This document shows, piece by piece, positions 43,393 to 52,662 of a stretch of 64,000 nucleotides of DNA. The DNA is taken from NCBI RefSeq assembly GCF_014230145.1, contig NZ_JACHVC010000013.1:868001-932000 (forward strand), in the 5' to 3' direction. Origin of the DNA: Pelagicoccus albus (GTDB lineage: Bacteria; Verrucomicrobiota; Verrucomicrobiia; Opitutales; Opitutaceae). The notes below the pieces were generated by a model. It was not told the DNA's origin and ran no database searches. It was given only the letters and a program-made list of their open reading frames with translations. Numbering within the stretch: the stretch's first letter is position 1; each line of letters opens with the position of its first letter. Made by a program: the position numbers and the translations under genes.

Positions 43393-44211
43393 ATGCCTCT
43401 CTCCCCGACACAGACTCGCGAATTACTCGAGCAATTGGGACACCGCCCGCGCAAGCAATTGGGACAGAATTTCCTCATCGACGGAAACATCGTTCGCAAG
43501 TCTTTGGAACTGGCAGGCGTGTCCGAGGGGGATCACGTGGTAGAGATTGGTCCTGGCCTAGGAACCCTGACTCAAGCCTTGCACGACGCGGGTGCCATTG
43601 TCCACGCCGTCGAATTCGACCCGACTCTCGGGGCCCATATCGAGAGACTTTCAGAAAATCTGCCCAACCTTCACCTCGTCAAAGGCGACGCATTGGATTT
43701 CCCCTTGGGCGATCTGCCTGAGGAGATTTCCGACTACAAAATCGTAGCCAACCTGCCCTACGCCATCTCGACTCCCTGGATGGCTTCCGTCTTGGAAAGT
43801 CGGCTTCCCAGCGTGATGACCTTGATGCTGCAAAAAGAGGCGGCCCAACGCTACGCCGCCAAAGCGGGAACCAAACAGTTCGGAGCGATCAGCATCTTCC
43901 TGCACGCAGCCTTTGATGTTCTGCCAGGACACGACGTTTCCGGTTCCTGCTTTTATCCCAAGCCCGATGTGGGATCGACTTTGCTGCATCTCCGCCGAAA
44001 AGCGGAACCCTTCCGCTTCAGTCCCGAAAGCATTCAACTGATTCGCGAAATCTTCCAACAACGCCGCAAGCAGATTTCCTCCCTTTTGCGCAAAGCGAAA
44101 AATGAAACGGCCTCCCGTTGGCTCGCGAAACTAGAACAGGCGGGCATCGCTCCCAATGCCCGTCCTGAACAAATCGATACCGAGAGCTGGATTGCCCTCG
44201 AAAAAGTTTAG
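43393..44211 (+). CDS. rsmA: 16S rRNA dimethyladenosine transferase
   Basis: Methylates the two adjacent adenines near the 3' end of 16S rRNA during small-subunit assembly (KsgA). Visible: KQLGQNFLIDGNIV, the SAM motif VEIGPGLGTLTQAL, and VANLPYAISTPW with the NLPY catalytic tetrapeptide. 272 residues, normal. Converges on the tiny minus-strand genes with 3 bp between stops. Confidence 0.94.
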   Translation: MPLSPTQTRELLEQLGHRPRKQLGQNFLIDGNIVRKSLELAGVSEGDHVVEIGPGLGTLTQALHDAGAIVHAVEFDPTLGAHIERLSENLPNLHLVKGDALDFPLGDLPEEISDYKIVANLPYAISTPWMASVLESRLPSVMTLMLQKEAAQRYAAKAGTKQFGAISIFLHAAFDVLPGHDVSGSCFYPKPDVGSTLLHLRRKAEPFRFSPESIQLIREIFQQRRKQISSLLRKAKNETASRWLAKLEQAGIAPNARPEQIDTESWIALEKV

Positions 44212-44214
44212 GCG

Positions 44215-44376
44215 TCAAGACTCCCAGTCGGTCGCTTTCACCAGACAGCCGCTGGACCCGAGAAGCATGCGACGCTGGCGTCTCAGACGCAGAAAAAACG
44301 GGATCGAAATCAGGCGGCGAATCATATTCTCGCTGCGACTGTCGAGAGTCAGGATGGAACGATCTTCACTGCTCAT
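44215..44376 (-). CDS. 53-residue basic protein, coupled to the preceding small gene
   Basis: Unrecognised. A complete 53-codon frame from ATG to TGA whose ATG overlaps the TGA of the upstream small gene (ATGA, 44373-44376). The product has an acidic first half and a basic Arg cluster (SIPFFLRLRRQRRMLLG) that could touch a membrane or nucleic acid. It has one cysteine. The ATGA overlap and the tight 3-bp gap to rsmA support it being a real gene. No function can be assigned. Confidence 0.5.
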   Translation of the reverse strand: MSSEDRSILTLDSRSENMIRRLISIPFFLRLRRQRRMLLGSSGCLVKATDWES

Positions 44377-44624
44377 TCGCTTGCGAGCTCCACGCTGAGG
44401 GTTTCCAAAAAATCGACCAGCTCTCCGATGGACAGGATGTCGGATTTCGCCGCGCTCTTGCGAGTCTCGCTTTCCTCACCACGCCCTTCCCAAGACTGAA
44501 CTCGCTCGAAGTCCGCAGTATCGCTTTCCGACTCCTCCACTTCGCTGGCAAATCCAAATTCTCCTTGTAGGCCCATATCCCACTGTGGGGCCCATGCTTC
44601 TTCAAATCGATTGGTTGATTTCAT
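44373..44624 (-). CDS. 83-residue acidic protein of unknown function
   Basis: Unrecognised. Glu/Asp-rich protein of 83 residues. It has a short aromatic N-terminal piece (FEEAWAPQWDMGL), an acidic Ser/Glu middle (SEVEESESDTADFE) and a C-terminal helix-like SIGELVDFLETLSVELASE. No signal peptide, membrane segment or known motif. Together with the 53-residue gene it could form a small two-protein unit. ATG at 44624. Divergent from the DUF192 lipoprotein gene, with about 165 bp between starts. Confidence 0.5.
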   Translation of the reverse strand: MKSTNRFEEAWAPQWDMGLQGEFGFASEVEESESDTADFERVQSWEGRGEESETRKSAAKSDILSIGELVDFLETLSVELASE

Positions 44625-44789
44625 GGGACCACTTTAGCAGCCTACCTTAGACATATCCTGTCCTACCCCTAACTTGATGTGAGAAAATCTGAAAAAAACG
44701 AAGAACACTCCGGCGCCTGTTTCGGTCTTCACTTTCGCGAAAGCTTCGCGCTTGCCCCTCCGACTTTGGAGCTAGAAACTCACCTCCGC

Positions 44790-45275
44790 ATGAATTCGAT
44801 TTCCAAGACTTGCTTCGCCTTTTTGATCTTCGCCCTCACCGGGCTGATGGCCTCCTGCTCTGCAGACGCATCCAAGAAAAAGGAAATGCCGACTCACCTC
44901 CAGGTGGGCGAAAAAAACATCACCATCGAATTCGCACTGACCCACGCCCAGCAGGCCAAAGGCCTCATGTATCGCGACGGCATCGAAGACGACCATGGAA
45001 TGCTCTTTGTCTACAAGGCTCCGCAAAGGATGTCGTACTGGATGAAGAACGTCGATTTCCCCATCGACATCGGTTTCTTCACGGCAGACGGAGTACTTCG
45101 CGAAGTTTATCCGCTCTATGCCCAAGATACTTTGTCTCGTAAATCGATTCGCGACGACATGATGTACGCTCTTGAGGTGCGCCACAAGTGGTTTAGCGAC
45201 AACAACATTCGCCCTGGAGCTAAGCTAGACCTAGAAACAGTGAGGCAGGCTGTCGCCGCGTCTTCGGGCAACTAA
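44790..45275 (+). CDS. DUF192 family lipoprotein
   Basis: Predicted outer- or inner-membrane lipoprotein: signal with lipobox LMASC (the Cys as lipidation site) and a short linker, then a DUF192 domain. The hallmark GLMYRDGIEDDHGMLFVYKAPQRMSYWMKNVDFPIDIGF is complete. The 161-residue product starts at the ATG at 44790. An in-frame ATG at 44679 would put 37 residues before the signal, so it is rejected. The family's function is unknown. Convergent with gspF. Confidence 0.87.
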   Translation: MNSISKTCFAFLIFALTGLMASCSADASKKKEMPTHLQVGEKNITIEFALTHAQQAKGLMYRDGIEDDHGMLFVYKAPQRMSYWMKNVDFPIDIGFFTADGVLREVYPLYAQDTLSRKSIRDDMMYALEVRHKWFSDNNIRPGAKLDLETVRQAVAASSGN

Positions 45276-45288
45276 ACGCGTTCCTCGA

Positions 45289-46557
45289 CTAGGTATTACC
45301 GAAACTCTGCATGATGGAGAGGAACGGCAGAAAGAGGGCCAGAACGATCAGAACCACCGCCCCTGCCAGCACCACAATCATCAGCGGCTGAACCATGGCC
45401 GTCAGACTGGAAATCGAGTTATCCACTTCCTCGTCGTAGACGTCTGCGATCTGTACCAGCATTTCTGGCAAGTCTCCCGTCTCTTCACCGACTTCGACCA
45501 TACTGGTCACCATGGTGGGAAAAATCTTGGTCACTTCCAAAGTCGCGGCGATCCCCTCCCCATCTTTAACGCGGTTTCGCACGCTCTCCACCGCATCCAT
45601 GACGTGCTTGTTTCCGCAAGCGTCTCGAGTGATCCGCAGAGCCTCCAATATCGGTACGCTACTCTCGATCAAAGTACCCAAAGTTCTCGAGAAGCGGATA
45701 ACGTAGATCTTCGTGCAAAGCTCCCCCACTCCGACGAAGCGAAGTTTCAACCAATCGTAGAAACTCCTCCCCGGCCCCGTCGCCCCAAACGCCTTTTTGC
45801 CCACGACGAGACCAATTATGGCGGCCAGCACCATGTACCAATAGGCGACTAGGAATTCGCTAACGAACAAGACATACTCCGTCAGCTTCGGCATCTTATC
45901 CTCGCCGATTTCATCGATAAATATCTGCTTGAAGCTGGGCACCACAAAGATCAGTAGCCCGGTAACAATCATCACCGAAAGGATCATGACTACGGTTGGG
46001 TAAGTCATGGCGGAGGCGAGACGACTTTTCATACGTTCCGTCTTTTCCAAATAGGTCGCCAAGCGAGCGAGCGAAGTTTCGAGCATCCCGCTCGCTTCAC
46101 CGGCCCGAGCCATATTCACGTAGAGAAAATCAAACTCTTTGGGGAAGGCAGCCAGAGCGTCGGAAAAGGTACTGCCCGATTGGATACTCTCGATTATGCT
46201 TCCGAGAATCCAGCGAAAGACCACGTTTTTCTCTTGATCCTTCAGCACCTCTAGCGAGCGAATCAAAGTGAGCCCCGCTTGCAGAAGCGTCGCCAGCTTC
46301 CGAGTGAATTCCGCCAAAGCTTTCTTCTTTACCGCGGAACCAAAGTACATCGGCTTCTTGCCGACTTTTCCGGTCTTGGAATTTTCCGAAGTTTCCGAAC
46401 TGCCGGTAGAGCCTGGAGATTTGACGACGGATACTCTGGCAGGCGTTAGGCCATAGCCGCGGATTTGTTTTACCGCCGCCTGTCGAGACGGTGCTTCCAC
46501 CAACCCGCTTCGCTCTTTACCAGCCTCGTCTATCGCTACGAATCTAAATTTCGACAT
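45289..46557 (-). CDS. gspF: Type II secretion/type IV pilus inner-membrane protein GspF/PilC
   Basis: Platform protein of type II secretion or type IV pili. It has two repeated GspF domains (about residues 90-215 and 295-415) with LATLLQAGLTLIRSLEVL and SFSRTLGTLIESSVPILEAL-type segments, and three membrane segments including the C-terminal one. 422 residues from the ATG at 46557; five residues more are possible upstream. It follows gspE by 29 bp on the same strand, so the pair is an operon. Confidence 0.9.
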   Translation of the reverse strand: MSKFRFVAIDEAGKERSGLVEAPSRQAAVKQIRGYGLTPARVSVVKSPGSTGSSETSENSKTGKVGKKPMYFGSAVKKKALAEFTRKLATLLQAGLTLIRSLEVLKDQEKNVVFRWILGSIIESIQSGSTFSDALAAFPKEFDFLYVNMARAGEASGMLETSLARLATYLEKTERMKSRLASAMTYPTVVMILSVMIVTGLLIFVVPSFKQIFIDEIGEDKMPKLTEYVLFVSEFLVAYWYMVLAAIIGLVVGKKAFGATGPGRSFYDWLKLRFVGVGELCTKIYVIRFSRTLGTLIESSVPILEALRITRDACGNKHVMDAVESVRNRVKDGEGIAATLEVTKIFPTMVTSMVEVGEETGDLPEMLVQIADVYDEEVDNSISSLTAMVQPLMIVVLAGAVVLIVLALFLPFLSIMQSFGNT

Positions 46558-46586
46558 ACCTATTCGGATCACACAGGCATTTCGCC

Positions 46587-48275
46587 TTACGAGTAACGTA
46601 TCACCTCATCCACCGTAGTGACACCGGTAAAAATATTCCGCAGCCCATCTTCCCGCAGGGTACGCATCCCGTTGTTGATGGCCTGTTCGCGAATGGCTAC
46701 CGCTGGCCTACCTTCACTAATTAATTCGCGAATGGACTCCGAAATGGACAACATTTCAAATATCCCTAGCCGGCCGCTGTAGCCTGTATTGGCGCAAGCG
46801 GTACAGCCAGTGCCTTGAAAGAACTCCTTTTGCTGCAATATCGCAGGCTCTAACTCCAACTGCTTTAGCAAGGCGTGATCTGGCAGATAAGCGCGTTTGC
46901 AGCCGGGGCATATCTTGCGGAGCAAACGTTGAGCAAGAACTGCCTCCAAAGAGGAGGAAATAAGAAACGGCTCCACTCCCATATCCATTAATCGCGTTAC
47001 GGCGCCAGCGGAATCGTTGGTGTGTAGAGTGCTGAGCACTAAGTGTCCGGTCAGGGAAGCTTGGATCGCGATTTGAGCCGTATCCAAATCACGGATTTCC
47101 CCTACCATAATGACGTCCGGATCTTGGCGTAGAAAGGACTTCAATGTACTGGCAAAAGTTAGCCCAATGTTGGGATTAACTCCCACCTGCATGATACCGT
47201 CTATCTCGTACTCGATCGGGTCTTCCGCCGTCATGAGCTTTGAATCGACTCGGTTCAGTCGCTTCAAGCAGCTGTACAAGGTGGTGGTTTTTCCCGACCC
47301 GGTGGGCCCCGTCGAAATGAAAATGCCATTAGGACGGCCGATACCTGCTTCGACTGAGTGCAAAACGTCCTCAGGCATACCAAGGGAAGTCAATTCGAGC
47401 TGCGTGGTTCCTTGGTCCAAGACGCGGAGTACCACACTTTCCCCAAACTGTGTCGGAAGTGTGGATACACGTAGATCAACATGCCGTCCTGCCACTACAA
47501 GACGGACCTTACCGTCTTGGGGGACACGTCGCTCCGCTATGTTTAGATCTCCCAAAATCTTTACGCGGGAAATAATCGGCACCGCGAGCTCACGCGGTGG
47601 TGGAGACATTTCGTAGAGGGCTCCATCGATCCGGTAGCGGATCTTGAATTCCTTTTCGAAGGGCTCGAAGTGGATATCCGAAGCCTTGTCCTTGATGGCT
47701 TGAGCAAGGACCAAATTGACAAAACGGATAATGGGCGTCTCGCCTGCCATTCCAAGCAGATCGTCTGGACTGATGTCGTCTACTCCAGCGACCTCAGACA
47801 AGTCGATCTCCTCGAGGATACCGGTGTAGTCGACGTTCTTCGGCCGATAGTAAACATCCAGTAATTCGTTAACCGTCTTCGGATCGAGCAAGCGAAGACG
47901 CACATCCCGATTCACCGCAAAAGCGACATCATCGATCACCGAAGTGTTAAAAGGGTCGGTGGTTACGATGGTAATTTGCCGCTCGTTTCCATCGACCGGG
48001 ACGACTCCATGCATCCTCGCCAAGGCCGGATCGATCAAATCTATAATCTCAATCGGGATATCGTAAGGAGCATCTTTCAGTCTCTCGATTCCGAGGTAGC
48101 TCGCCACCGTATCCAAAAAGACAGACCGGCTAACCTTCCCTTCTCCGATAACGAGCTCCGCAAGCGAACGATCTTCGGCCCCCAGCTTTGCCTGCAAGCG
48201 ATCCAGGGTAGGACCGTCGATCAGACTGTGGATTTGGCATAGGTCATAGACCGCTTGATTGTGGTACCGATACAT
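46587..48275 (-). CDS. gspE: Type II secretion/type IV pilus assembly ATPase GspE/PilB
   Basis: Hexameric cytoplasmic ATPase that drives pseudopilus extension. Walker A GPTGSGKTTT, Walker B region VIMVGEIRD, the Asp box TAEDPIEYEIDG, His box LSTLHTNDS and the four-Cys zinc motif (CPGC ... CTAC) are all present. It has an N-terminal N1E-type domain. 562 residues. Next to gspF but without the secretin, pseudopilin or other gsp genes. It could belong to a pilus or to a split T2SS elsewhere. Confidence 0.92.
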   Translation of the reverse strand: MYRYHNQAVYDLCQIHSLIDGPTLDRLQAKLGAEDRSLAELVIGEGKVSRSVFLDTVASYLGIERLKDAPYDIPIEIIDLIDPALARMHGVVPVDGNERQITIVTTDPFNTSVIDDVAFAVNRDVRLRLLDPKTVNELLDVYYRPKNVDYTGILEEIDLSEVAGVDDISPDDLLGMAGETPIIRFVNLVLAQAIKDKASDIHFEPFEKEFKIRYRIDGALYEMSPPPRELAVPIISRVKILGDLNIAERRVPQDGKVRLVVAGRHVDLRVSTLPTQFGESVVLRVLDQGTTQLELTSLGMPEDVLHSVEAGIGRPNGIFISTGPTGSGKTTTLYSCLKRLNRVDSKLMTAEDPIEYEIDGIMQVGVNPNIGLTFASTLKSFLRQDPDVIMVGEIRDLDTAQIAIQASLTGHLVLSTLHTNDSAGAVTRLMDMGVEPFLISSSLEAVLAQRLLRKICPGCKRAYLPDHALLKQLELEPAILQQKEFFQGTGCTACANTGYSGRLGIFEMLSISESIRELISEGRPAVAIREQAINNGMRTLREDGLRNIFTGVTTVDEVIRYS

Positions 48276-48351
48276 GAGGTGGAATGGAAAAGAAAGTACC
48301 GGCCCTCCCGATTGGCAAGCAATCGAAAAGAACCTTCACAGACGGCGAGCG

Positions 48352-48386
48352 AAAAAAGGGCGAACCTACCGAATCGGTAGTCGCCC
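48352..48386 (-). terminator. Terminator of the RND efflux operon
   Basis: On the minus strand GGGCGACTACCGA / TCGGTAGGTTCGCCC folds into a long hairpin followed by TTTTTT. It lies 60-94 bp after the stop of the DUF3347 gene and before gspE. Confidence 0.8.
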
Positions 48387-48445
48387 CTATATATTTCGAT
48401 ACGCCCTATTTCAAAAGCGTCTCAAAAGGCTAAAAATTCGCAAGC

Positions 48446-49084
48446 TTAGTGATGCATGGAATGAGAGCCTTCTTTGGATGCGGGCATCTTGCAGCTTTCG
48501 CCATCACACGATTCGCAAGAACACTCTCCCTCGGGACATGAGCACCCAGACGCATCCTTAGCAGAGATCGTTTCGGACACAAATCCGCAGGTCAGCATCA
48601 TGGAGCCGTAGTAAGGGTTGCGAAGATCCTTGGAACCTTGGATCCAGTCCGCTCCTTTGTTCTCGAAGGCCATGGGACAGTGCATCTTGTAAGCAACTCC
48701 TTCGCCTAGTCCGGATTTCTCCAATTTGCCCAGCAGTGCGTCGGACCAATCTTTAAAAGCGACTCGGGCCGCTGCGATGTCGGAGGCTCCGGATATTGTA
48801 GAAGCTGCGTCCATTTCAGTTGAACAACAACTATCCTCGCCGCTGTTACATCCCATGGTTTCCGCATGGGCCAGAAACGCGTCCGCACCCTTTTTCGCTG
48901 CGGCGAGGTCATCGTTCGCAAGTCCCTTTTGAGTGGCGTAGTAGCCCTCCAACTGCTCGGCGGGGCAATTTTCGCAGGAGGCGGCATGCTCGGCGTCTCC
49001 ACCCACACCGCAACTTCCGCAGTGAGCTTGAAGACTGGATACGGCAGCGAGAGCCGCCACGAGTGATAGGATTAGTTTTTTCAT
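48446..49084 (-). CDS. Cys-rich DUF3347 periplasmic protein
   Basis: Probable metal-handling partner of the RND pump. Signal peptide (residues 1-19), then a Cys-rich start (CGSCGVGGDAEHAASCENC), a DUF3347 helical domain with MHCPMAFENKGADWIQGSKDLRNPYYGSMMLTCG, and a Cys/His tail (CSCPEGECSCESC ... HSMHH) suited to binding soft metals. The domain is clearly paralogous to the C-terminal part of the adaptor encoded 3.6 kb upstream. ATG at 49084 chosen; a longer frame reaches 49219 but overlaps the pump gene. 212 residues; last gene of the operon. Confidence 0.83.
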   Translation of the reverse strand: MKKLILSLVAALAAVSSLQAHCGSCGVGGDAEHAASCENCPAEQLEGYYATQKGLANDDLAAAKKGADAFLAHAETMGCNSGEDSCCSTEMDAASTISGASDIAAARVAFKDWSDALLGKLEKSGLGEGVAYKMHCPMAFENKGADWIQGSKDLRNPYYGSMMLTCGFVSETISAKDASGCSCPEGECSCESCDGESCKMPASKEGSHSMHH

Positions 49085-49128
49085 ATACGATTGGGTTACT
49101 TTTTTAGTTAGTTTCAAAAAGAGAATGT

Positions 49129-52100
49129 TCAACTCGCGATAGCTTTTCGTGATAGTTTCCACTCCTCTAGCGAGCAGTAGAGAGCGGGAACGAGGAACAC
49201 GGTGAGCAAAGCGAGGCACATACCTCCAAAGACAGGAATAGCCATGGGTATCATCACATCCGCTCCTCGCCCCGAGGAACTGAGGACGGGCAGAAGAGCC
49301 AGTAGCGTAGTCGCACTAGTCATCATGGCTGGACGAATACGCTTCATACCCGCCTCCACCACTGCCTTGCGTAGCTCCTCCTTTGTTTCAGGGCACCGCT
49401 CCTCCAGAGAGGTCTTCAAATAGGAGCACACGAGAACCCCGTCATCGGTGGCTGTTCCAAATAGAGCGAGAAAGCCTACCCAAACCGCAACGCTTAGGTT
49501 AATGGTATCCACCTGAAACAGATCGCGTAGATCCACCCCAAATAACGACAAGTCGAGAAACCAAGGCTGCCCGTAAAGCCAGAGCATGATAAAACCGCCC
49601 GACCAGGCGAAGGCCACCCCCGAGAAAACGATAAAGGTGGTGATCGTTTTCCGAAATTGGAAATAGAGTAAAAGCCAGATCAACAGCAAAGCGACAGGAA
49701 GCACGAGCCGCAGCGTTTTGGCCGCCCTAATCTGCCCCAGATAGGTGCCGGTAAATTCATAATGCACACCTGAAGGAATCGTAAGCTCACCGGACTCCTG
49801 CCGTTCTTGAAGAAACGAGCTGAGGGCTTCCACCGCATCCACCTCTGCAAGACCGTCTACTGGCTCAAATAGAACGTAGGCCATGAGAAAGGTATTCTCG
49901 CTTTTGATGACTTGGGGGCCACGTCGATACCGAATTTCAGCCAACTGGCCCAAAGGAATCTGCGTGCCGTCCGGAGCCGCTATCAGCACTCGCCCAATTG
50001 CCTCCACCGAATCACGCATTTCCCGCTGGTACCTGACTTGTATGGGGTACCGTTCACGACCTTCTACAGTGTAGCCCACGACCTTTCCTCCGATCGCTAT
50101 CTCAATCACGTCCTGCACGTTTTGAATGCTGATTCCATAGCGGGCGATCGCTGACCGATCGATATCAACCTCCACGTATGGTTTTCCCACTACGCGGTCC
50201 GCGAACACGGTTTCGGTTTTAAGAACCGATGATTTTTTGAGTACGGATTCGATCTGCAGAGTCGACTCTTCAAGTGTATCAAGATCCGCCGCAAAAACCT
50301 TCAAGCCCATTGTCGCTCGCAAGCCAGTTTGTAGCATAATCCTACGAGTCTCGATCGGTTGAAGCTTAGGGGCTTCAGTGACTCCCGGAATCCGCGAAAC
50401 GCGAGCGATCTCCTTCCAAATATCATCCGCCGACTGAATCTCGTCACGCCACTGCCTGACCTGGTTTCCCTCCTCGTCCTCAGCGTACTCCGGCTTGTAG
50501 GTGATGACTGTCTCAATCATCGAAACAGGAGCGGGATCGAGTGAGCTTTCCACACGCCCGATTTTGCCGACCACTGTCTCCACTTCTGGGATACTCTTAA
50601 TCGCCATGTCCTGCTTTCGTAGCACATCCATAGCCTCCCCAATAGAAGCATGAGCCATAGTAGTTGGCATCGAAAGAAAGGAACCTTCGTCCAAGGCCGG
50701 CATGAACTCCCTCCCTAAACCGGGAAATGCCTCGTCCGCAGCCTGCCATGCTCGAGTTTCCTTCACCCAATCTGGAGCGAACGCAGTCAACTTGGAAGCC
50801 CCCAGCCACACAGCGAGACCGCAAAGCAAAATCAAAAGACAGCCCGATAGAAAGAGTCCTTTTGCCTGAAGTATCCAGTTTAGGACCACCGGATAAAGCC
50901 GGATCATCAAATGAGCCGCTAAAAGCAGGGGCCCAAGGACGAGCACTACAAATACGATGTTGCTTAGTTGCGCCCCCGGCCCGATGGGCTGCCAGTCCTG
51001 AGCTAAGTACAAGGCCAAAAGCAAGGCCGCGCAGATCGCGATCCAATCCTTACCACCAAAACCTTTTTTCTTCTCGGTTGCTACTTTTCCTCGACGATAA
51101 AACAGATGGACAAGGGCTGGGACCAAGGTGAGAGCGACCAAAATGCTACCGAGCAAGGTAAAGGTTTTGGTGAAAGCCAAAGGCCTAAACAAGCGTCCTT
51201 CTTCCGCCACCATTGTGAAGACTGGCAGAAAACTCACCACGGTCGTAAGGACGGATGTTAGGACCGCTCCACCTACTTCAGAGCAGCCCTCGAAAATAGT
51301 TTCCAAACGCGACTTACCGGGGGGTGCCGACTCCAATCTGCGGAGACAATTTTCAACCAACACAATCGCCATGTCCACAATCGTGCCCACCGCGATCGAG
51401 ATCCCCGAGAGGGCTACGATGTTTGCATCGACTCCTACCAGACTCATTCCGAGAAAGGCGCTCAAAACTGCTAAAGGCAAAACACTGGAGACGAGGACCG
51501 CGCTTCGAAGCCGCAACAGCATGACGAGTACAACAATCACCGTAACCAAAATCTGCTGACGCACTGCGGTCTCGAGAGTGCCTAAAGTTTCGTCGATCAA
51601 TCCTGACCGGTCGTAGAACGGAACGATCGTCAATTGGCTGACTCTACCATCTTCCAATTCCTTGCTGGGCAAGCTACTCTCCAAAGCATCAATTTTCTCC
51701 TTAACACGGGAAATGACAGCCATCGGGTTCTCGCCAAAGCGAGCTACCACGACTCCACCAACTGCTTCCGTACCTTCCTTATCGAGTGCGCCTCGACGCA
51801 AAGCTGGACCGAATTCCACTTTCGCCAGTTGTCCCAAGGTAATGGGTACATTGTCTTTTTCGGCGACGACGGCCTTTCTAAGATCTTCCAGGTTTTTGAC
51901 AAAGCCAAGGCCGCGAACCAGATACTCAGCTTGATTGATCTCGATGGTCCGAGCCCCTACGTCCACGTTGCTAGCCGAGACTGCTTGGGCCACATCTTGC
52001 AAAGTAACTTGATAGGCCCGAAGCGCGTCCGGATCTACTTCGACCTGATATTCCTTCACGAACCCGCCGATGGATGCGACTTCCGCGACCCCTTTTACGC

Positions 52101-52662
52101 TCTGCAGACTATAGCGAACAAACCAATCCTGCACGCTGCGAAGTTCCGCGAGGTCCCAACCTCCAGCCGGATTTCCTTCCTTGTCCCGACCCTCGATGGT
52201 ATACCAAAAGACTTGTCCCAGCGCGGTCGCATCCGGGCCCAATCTCGGTTGAACGCTGTCCGGCAAGGTCCCACTCGGCAAGCTAGCCAGTTTTTCGAGG
52301 ATCCGAGTCCGCGACCAATAGAAGTCTACCCCGTCTTCGAAAATGATGTAGATCGAAGAGAAGCCGAAGCTGGAACTGCTGCGAATGGTCTGAACCCCTG
52401 GCAATCCGAGCAAGGCGGTCGTTAGCGGATAAGTTACTTGGTCCTCAATATCTTGAGGCGAGCGACCGCTCCATTCCGTGAATACGATCTGCTGATTGTC
52501 ACCGGTATCCGGTATAGCGTCAACCGGTACCGGATGTCGCGGCAAGCCATCCAGCTCCCAATCAAATGGCGATACCACGAGGCCGGCCGTCACGAGAAAG
52601 GCGGCTAGCAAAAAGACAACCAGCTTGTTCTCTAAGCTGAATCGGATGAGGCGATCAATCAT
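49129..52662 (-). CDS. cusA: Heavy-metal efflux RND transporter (CusA/CzcA family)
   Basis: Proton-driven exporter of copper/silver or zinc/cobalt-type cations spanning the inner membrane. RND motifs present: TM4 GTIVDMAIVLVENCLRRLE with the relay Asp, TATDDGVLVCSYL in TM10, and periplasmic EFMPALDEGSFLSMPTTM and DPAPVSMIETV. The Met residues of the last two correspond to CusA copper ligands, so Cu/Ag is favoured. At 1177 residues it is over 100 longer than CusA (about 1047). The extra is between TM6 and TM7, with additional hydrophobic segments. It overlaps the adaptor gene by 8 bp. Confidence 0.9.
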   Translation of the reverse strand: MIDRLIRFSLENKLVVFLLAAFLVTAGLVVSPFDWELDGLPRHPVPVDAIPDTGDNQQIVFTEWSGRSPQDIEDQVTYPLTTALLGLPGVQTIRSSSSFGFSSIYIIFEDGVDFYWSRTRILEKLASLPSGTLPDSVQPRLGPDATALGQVFWYTIEGRDKEGNPAGGWDLAELRSVQDWFVRYSLQSVKGVAEVASIGGFVKEYQVEVDPDALRAYQVTLQDVAQAVSASNVDVGARTIEINQAEYLVRGLGFVKNLEDLRKAVVAEKDNVPITLGQLAKVEFGPALRRGALDKEGTEAVGGVVVARFGENPMAVISRVKEKIDALESSLPSKELEDGRVSQLTIVPFYDRSGLIDETLGTLETAVRQQILVTVIVVLVMLLRLRSAVLVSSVLPLAVLSAFLGMSLVGVDANIVALSGISIAVGTIVDMAIVLVENCLRRLESAPPGKSRLETIFEGCSEVGGAVLTSVLTTVVSFLPVFTMVAEEGRLFRPLAFTKTFTLLGSILVALTLVPALVHLFYRRGKVATEKKKGFGGKDWIAICAALLLALYLAQDWQPIGPGAQLSNIVFVVLVLGPLLLAAHLMIRLYPVVLNWILQAKGLFLSGCLLILLCGLAVWLGASKLTAFAPDWVKETRAWQAADEAFPGLGREFMPALDEGSFLSMPTTMAHASIGEAMDVLRKQDMAIKSIPEVETVVGKIGRVESSLDPAPVSMIETVITYKPEYAEDEEGNQVRQWRDEIQSADDIWKEIARVSRIPGVTEAPKLQPIETRRIMLQTGLRATMGLKVFAADLDTLEESTLQIESVLKKSSVLKTETVFADRVVGKPYVEVDIDRSAIARYGISIQNVQDVIEIAIGGKVVGYTVEGRERYPIQVRYQREMRDSVEAIGRVLIAAPDGTQIPLGQLAEIRYRRGPQVIKSENTFLMAYVLFEPVDGLAEVDAVEALSSFLQERQESGELTIPSGVHYEFTGTYLGQIRAAKTLRLVLPVALLLIWLLLYFQFRKTITTFIVFSGVAFAWSGGFIMLWLYGQPWFLDLSLFGVDLRDLFQVDTINLSVAVWVGFLALFGTATDDGVLVCSYLKTSLEERCPETKEELRKAVVEAGMKRIRPAMMTSATTLLALLPVLSSSGRGADVMIPMAIPVFGGMCLALLTVFLVPALYCSLEEWKLSRKAIAS

